From contig CAXXPS010000003.1 of the NCBI GenBank assembly GCA_963669415.2, positions 248,001 to 312,000 on the forward strand: a DNA stretch of 64,000 nucleotides, in the 5' to 3' direction. Source of the DNA: JAWKWH01 sp963669415. GTDB lineage: Bacteria > Pseudomonadota > Alphaproteobacteria > Rhizobiales > Rhizobiaceae. Made by a program: the position numbers and the translations under genes. Of this stretch, positions 62,510 through 64,000 are shown one piece after another. How positions within the stretch are numbered: the stretch's first letter is position 1; each line of letters opens with the position of its first letter. The notes beneath the pieces were generated by a model. It saw only the letters and a program-made list of their open reading frames with translations, made no database searches and was not told the origin of the DNA.

Positions 62510-62926
62510 ATGTTGAACTGTTTCAATAGCCGGCTGCTTGCAAGGGTTATGCGCTTTGCCTCGATTGCAGCAATTGCTTCCTTGATGGTGATCGTCGAAA
62601 ACCCAAACAGGTCGCTAGCCGCAGAATTGGTGATGCTTGAGCAAACAGGTTGTGAGTGGTGCGAGCGCTGGCATGAGGAGATAGGCCCGATTTATCCAAA
62701 GACCAGTGAAGCGGATATTGCGCCTTTGCGGCGGGTCGATATCGATGATACTTGGCCGGAAGACTTGAAAAATATCAGAATTGATCAATTTACGCCTACA
62801 TTCATACTTGTGAATGACGGATTGGAAATTGGTCGTTTGCGTGGTTATGCCGGTGAGGATTTTTTCTGGTTTCTTGTCGGAGAAATGATAAAGAAGCTGC
62901 CGCAAAAGGCAGACACCGCAGGTTGA
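62510..62926 (+). CDS. soxS: Thioredoxin-like protein SoxS
   Basis: The 138-residue product has a signal-like segment (MRFASIAAIASLMVIVE) and a thioredoxin-like active site TGCEWCERWHEEIGPIY with Cys48 and Cys51, as in SoxS. FTPTFILVNDGLEIGRLRGY and GEDFFWFLVGEM follow. It reactivates oxidised SoxY in the periplasm. ATG 62510 is chosen over open frame to 62426. It is cotranscribed with soxR and soxT. Confidence 0.9.
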   Translation: MLNCFNSRLLARVMRFASIAAIASLMVIVENPNRSLAAELVMLEQTGCEWCERWHEEIGPIYPKTSEADIAPLRRVDIDDTWPEDLKNIRIDQFTPTFILVNDGLEIGRLRGYAGEDFFWFLVGEMIKKLPQKADTAG

Positions 62927-62968
62927 ACGCTTTTGAAAACTGGAAATTGAAACGACGAGACTGTCACG

Positions 62969-63328
62969 ATGGCACTTCCGAAATTAAAAGCTGACTCCAC
63001 GGCTGAGGAAATCAGGCAATTGTTCGAACAGGCACGCGCGGCCAGCGATCTGCTCAAAGCGCTTTCTCATGAAACAAGGTTGTTGATATTATGCCTTCTG
63101 ACCGAAGGTGAAAAATCAGTTTCGGAGCTTGAAACCATCATGTCGATGCCGCAGGCTGCCGTGTCGCAGCAATTGGCACGTCTTCGTTTCGACCGCTTGG
63201 TGACTACGCGGCGAGAAGGCCGATTGATCTACTATCGGATCGCAAGCGAAGACATTTCGGCGATTGTCGGCCAGTTGTACGATATGTTCTGTACCCAAGC
63301 ACGTGAGCCAAAGGCTCAGGTGCGGTAA
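62969..63328 (+). CDS. soxR: ArsR-family sulfur-responsive repressor SoxR
   Basis: The 119-residue regulator has KALSHETRLLILCLLTEGEKSVSELETIM as its first helices. AAVSQQLARLRFDRLVTTRREGRLIYYRI forms the recognition helix and wing. Cys residues in ILCLLTEGE and YDMFCTQAR correspond to the pair used by BigR/SqrR/SoxR for persulfide sensing. It should repress the sox and shdr operons until thiosulfate-derived persulfide appears. It is the second such repressor in the window, the other being at 31684. Confidence 0.93.
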   Translation: MALPKLKADSTAEEIRQLFEQARAASDLLKALSHETRLLILCLLTEGEKSVSELETIMSMPQAAVSQQLARLRFDRLVTTRREGRLIYYRIASEDISAIVGQLYDMFCTQAREPKAQVR

Positions 63329-63341
63329 GTACGAGGCGTCA

Positions 63342-64000
63342 ATGGACAGCGTAGCCATCCTGCTTCCAATCTTCGGATTTCTGGGTGGACTGGTGCTGGG
63401 TTACATAGCGCGCCGAAATTTCTTTTGTACATTGTCTGCGCTTGAGCAGCATTGGTATGCGGGTAACTCGGACGGGATAAGAACCTGGGTTTTGGCGGCT
63501 GTATTTGCGGCACTGTTTACTCAGCTGGCCAGTGCGGCCGGACTGGCAGACACCAGCGCAAGCTTCTATTTGACACCATTTCTGAGCCTGCCCGCTGCAA
63601 TCATCGGAGGATTGGCATTCGGTTTTGGCATGGCGCTGATTGGAACTTGCGGCTATGGGGCGTTGGTCAGGCTTGGCGGCGGTAGTCTCAAGAGTTTGAT
63701 GGCTGTGTTGGTTCTAGCAATCACTGCTCTGTCCGCGCAACGCGGGCTGCTAGCGCTCGGCAGAACCGAGATATTCGACCGGTTTCAATTTGACATGACA
63801 TTTGCTGGTGATCAGTCGATTCCGACTTTGGTCTCGGCGGCGACCGGGCTCAACCTGACAGTGCCTGTAACGATTGCATTGATCGCATTACCGGCTTTGT
63901 GGGTGTTTTCAGACGCGATGTTTCGTTCCAATCGGCAGGCGATAGTGACTGCGATTATCGTTGGCGTTGTCATTTCGGCAGGCTGGATAATCACATCCAC
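63342..64000 (+). CDS. soxT: YeeE/YedE-family sulfur transporter (SoxT type), cut by the window end
   Basis: The frame from ATG 63342 runs to the right edge without a stop (219 codons). LLPIFGFLGGLVLGYIARR, NFFCTLSALEQHWY, GLAFGFGMALIGTCGYGALVRLGGG and further hydrophobic segments match the YeeE/YedE family, as in SoxT. It lies 14 bases after soxR in the soxS-soxR-soxT order. It probably imports a thiosulfate-derived sulfane. Its missing end cannot be judged. Confidence 0.88.
   Translation, partial: MDSVAILLPIFGFLGGLVLGYIARRNFFCTLSALEQHWYAGNSDGIRTWVLAAVFAALFTQLASAAGLADTSASFYLTPFLSLPAAIIGGLAFGFGMALIGTCGYGALVRLGGGSLKSLMAVLVLAITALSAQRGLLALGRTEIFDRFQFDMTFAGDQSIPTLVSAATGLNLTVPVTIALIALPALWVFSDAMFRSNRQAIVTAIIVGVVISAGWIITS

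Noticed and set aside
1..64000. CRISPR array, insertion sequence or prophage
   Set aside because: No regularly spaced direct repeats, transposase, integrase or phage gene was seen in the window.
56929..64000. soxC or soxD next to the other sox genes
   Set aside because: No molybdopterin sulfane dehydrogenase or its cytochrome partner is encoded within the window; the region to the right edge is accounted for by other genes.

Overview
The window reads as chromosomal DNA of an alphaproteobacterium, most likely order Hyphomicrobiales (Rhizobiales). The division and cell-wall cluster has the alphaproteobacterial order murD-ftsW-murG-murC-murB-(MATE)-ddl-ftsQ-ftsA-ftsZ-lpxC-bamD-recN-ligA. FtsZ has the long acidic linker and C-terminal peptide of that group. 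The sulfur genes in the second half match in content and order those of sulfur-oxidising Hyphomicrobium-like bacteria. The genus cannot be fixed from the sequence alone.

Region 1 (1-17.6 kb) is the dcw cluster, all on the plus strand, with several ATGA-type start/stop overlaps that suggest translational coupling. A MATE transporter sits between murB and ddl. Region 2 (17.6-28.3 kb) is mixed: two orphan genes of unlike codon use, a small membrane protein with guaB, a DUF898 membrane protein with an M48 protease, an exported metallo-beta-lactamase-fold protein, an MFS transporter, and the rlmE-ppx pair. A tRNA-Gln(CTG) at 28.4 kb marks the end of ordinary core genes.

Region 3 (28.9-64 kb) is almost entirely sulfur metabolism. 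Its parts are: (a) 28.9-36.6 kb, two exported DsrE-like proteins, a DUF302 protein, a small beta-carbonic-anhydrase-like protein, a persulfide-dioxygenase-type hydrolase with a divergent BigR/SqrR-like ArsR repressor, a rhodanese-DUF2892 fusion, a SulP permease and a CcdA-thioredoxin pair; (b) 36.7-38.8 kb, flavocytochrome c sulfide dehydrogenase (fccAB); (c) 38.9-40.9 kb, a coupled double-hotdog thioesterase-like protein and an HDAC-family deacylase; (d) 41-45.6 kb, lipS1-lipT-lipS2-sLpl for lipoate assembly; (e) 45.6-48.8 kb, a hydrolase, a YeeE/YedE transporter and an amidotransferase-like protein without its catalytic Cys; (f) 49-56.9 kb, dsrE3C-shdrC1-B1-A-hyp-C2-B2-orf-lbpA-dsrE2-tusA; (g) 56.9-62.4 kb, minus-strand soxV-W-X-Y-Z-A-B; (h) 62.5-64 kb, soxS-soxR-soxT, the last cut by the window end.

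Together these suggest the following route. SoxXA, SoxYZ and SoxB oxidise thiosulfate in the periplasm. No soxCD is present, so sulfane sulfur would be imported (YeeE/YedE proteins), passed along TusA/DsrE carriers and oxidised in the cytoplasm by the sHdr complex with the lipoate-binding protein LbpA, whose cofactor is made by the adjacent lip genes. Sulfide enters through FccAB, persulfide is handled by the dioxygenase and rhodanese, and sulfate or sulfite may leave by SulP. Two ArsR-type repressors with the paired Cys of persulfide sensors are present. A recurring 20-bp partly palindromic site (ACAT..ATGT type) lies ahead of several of the sulfur operons and may define their regulon.
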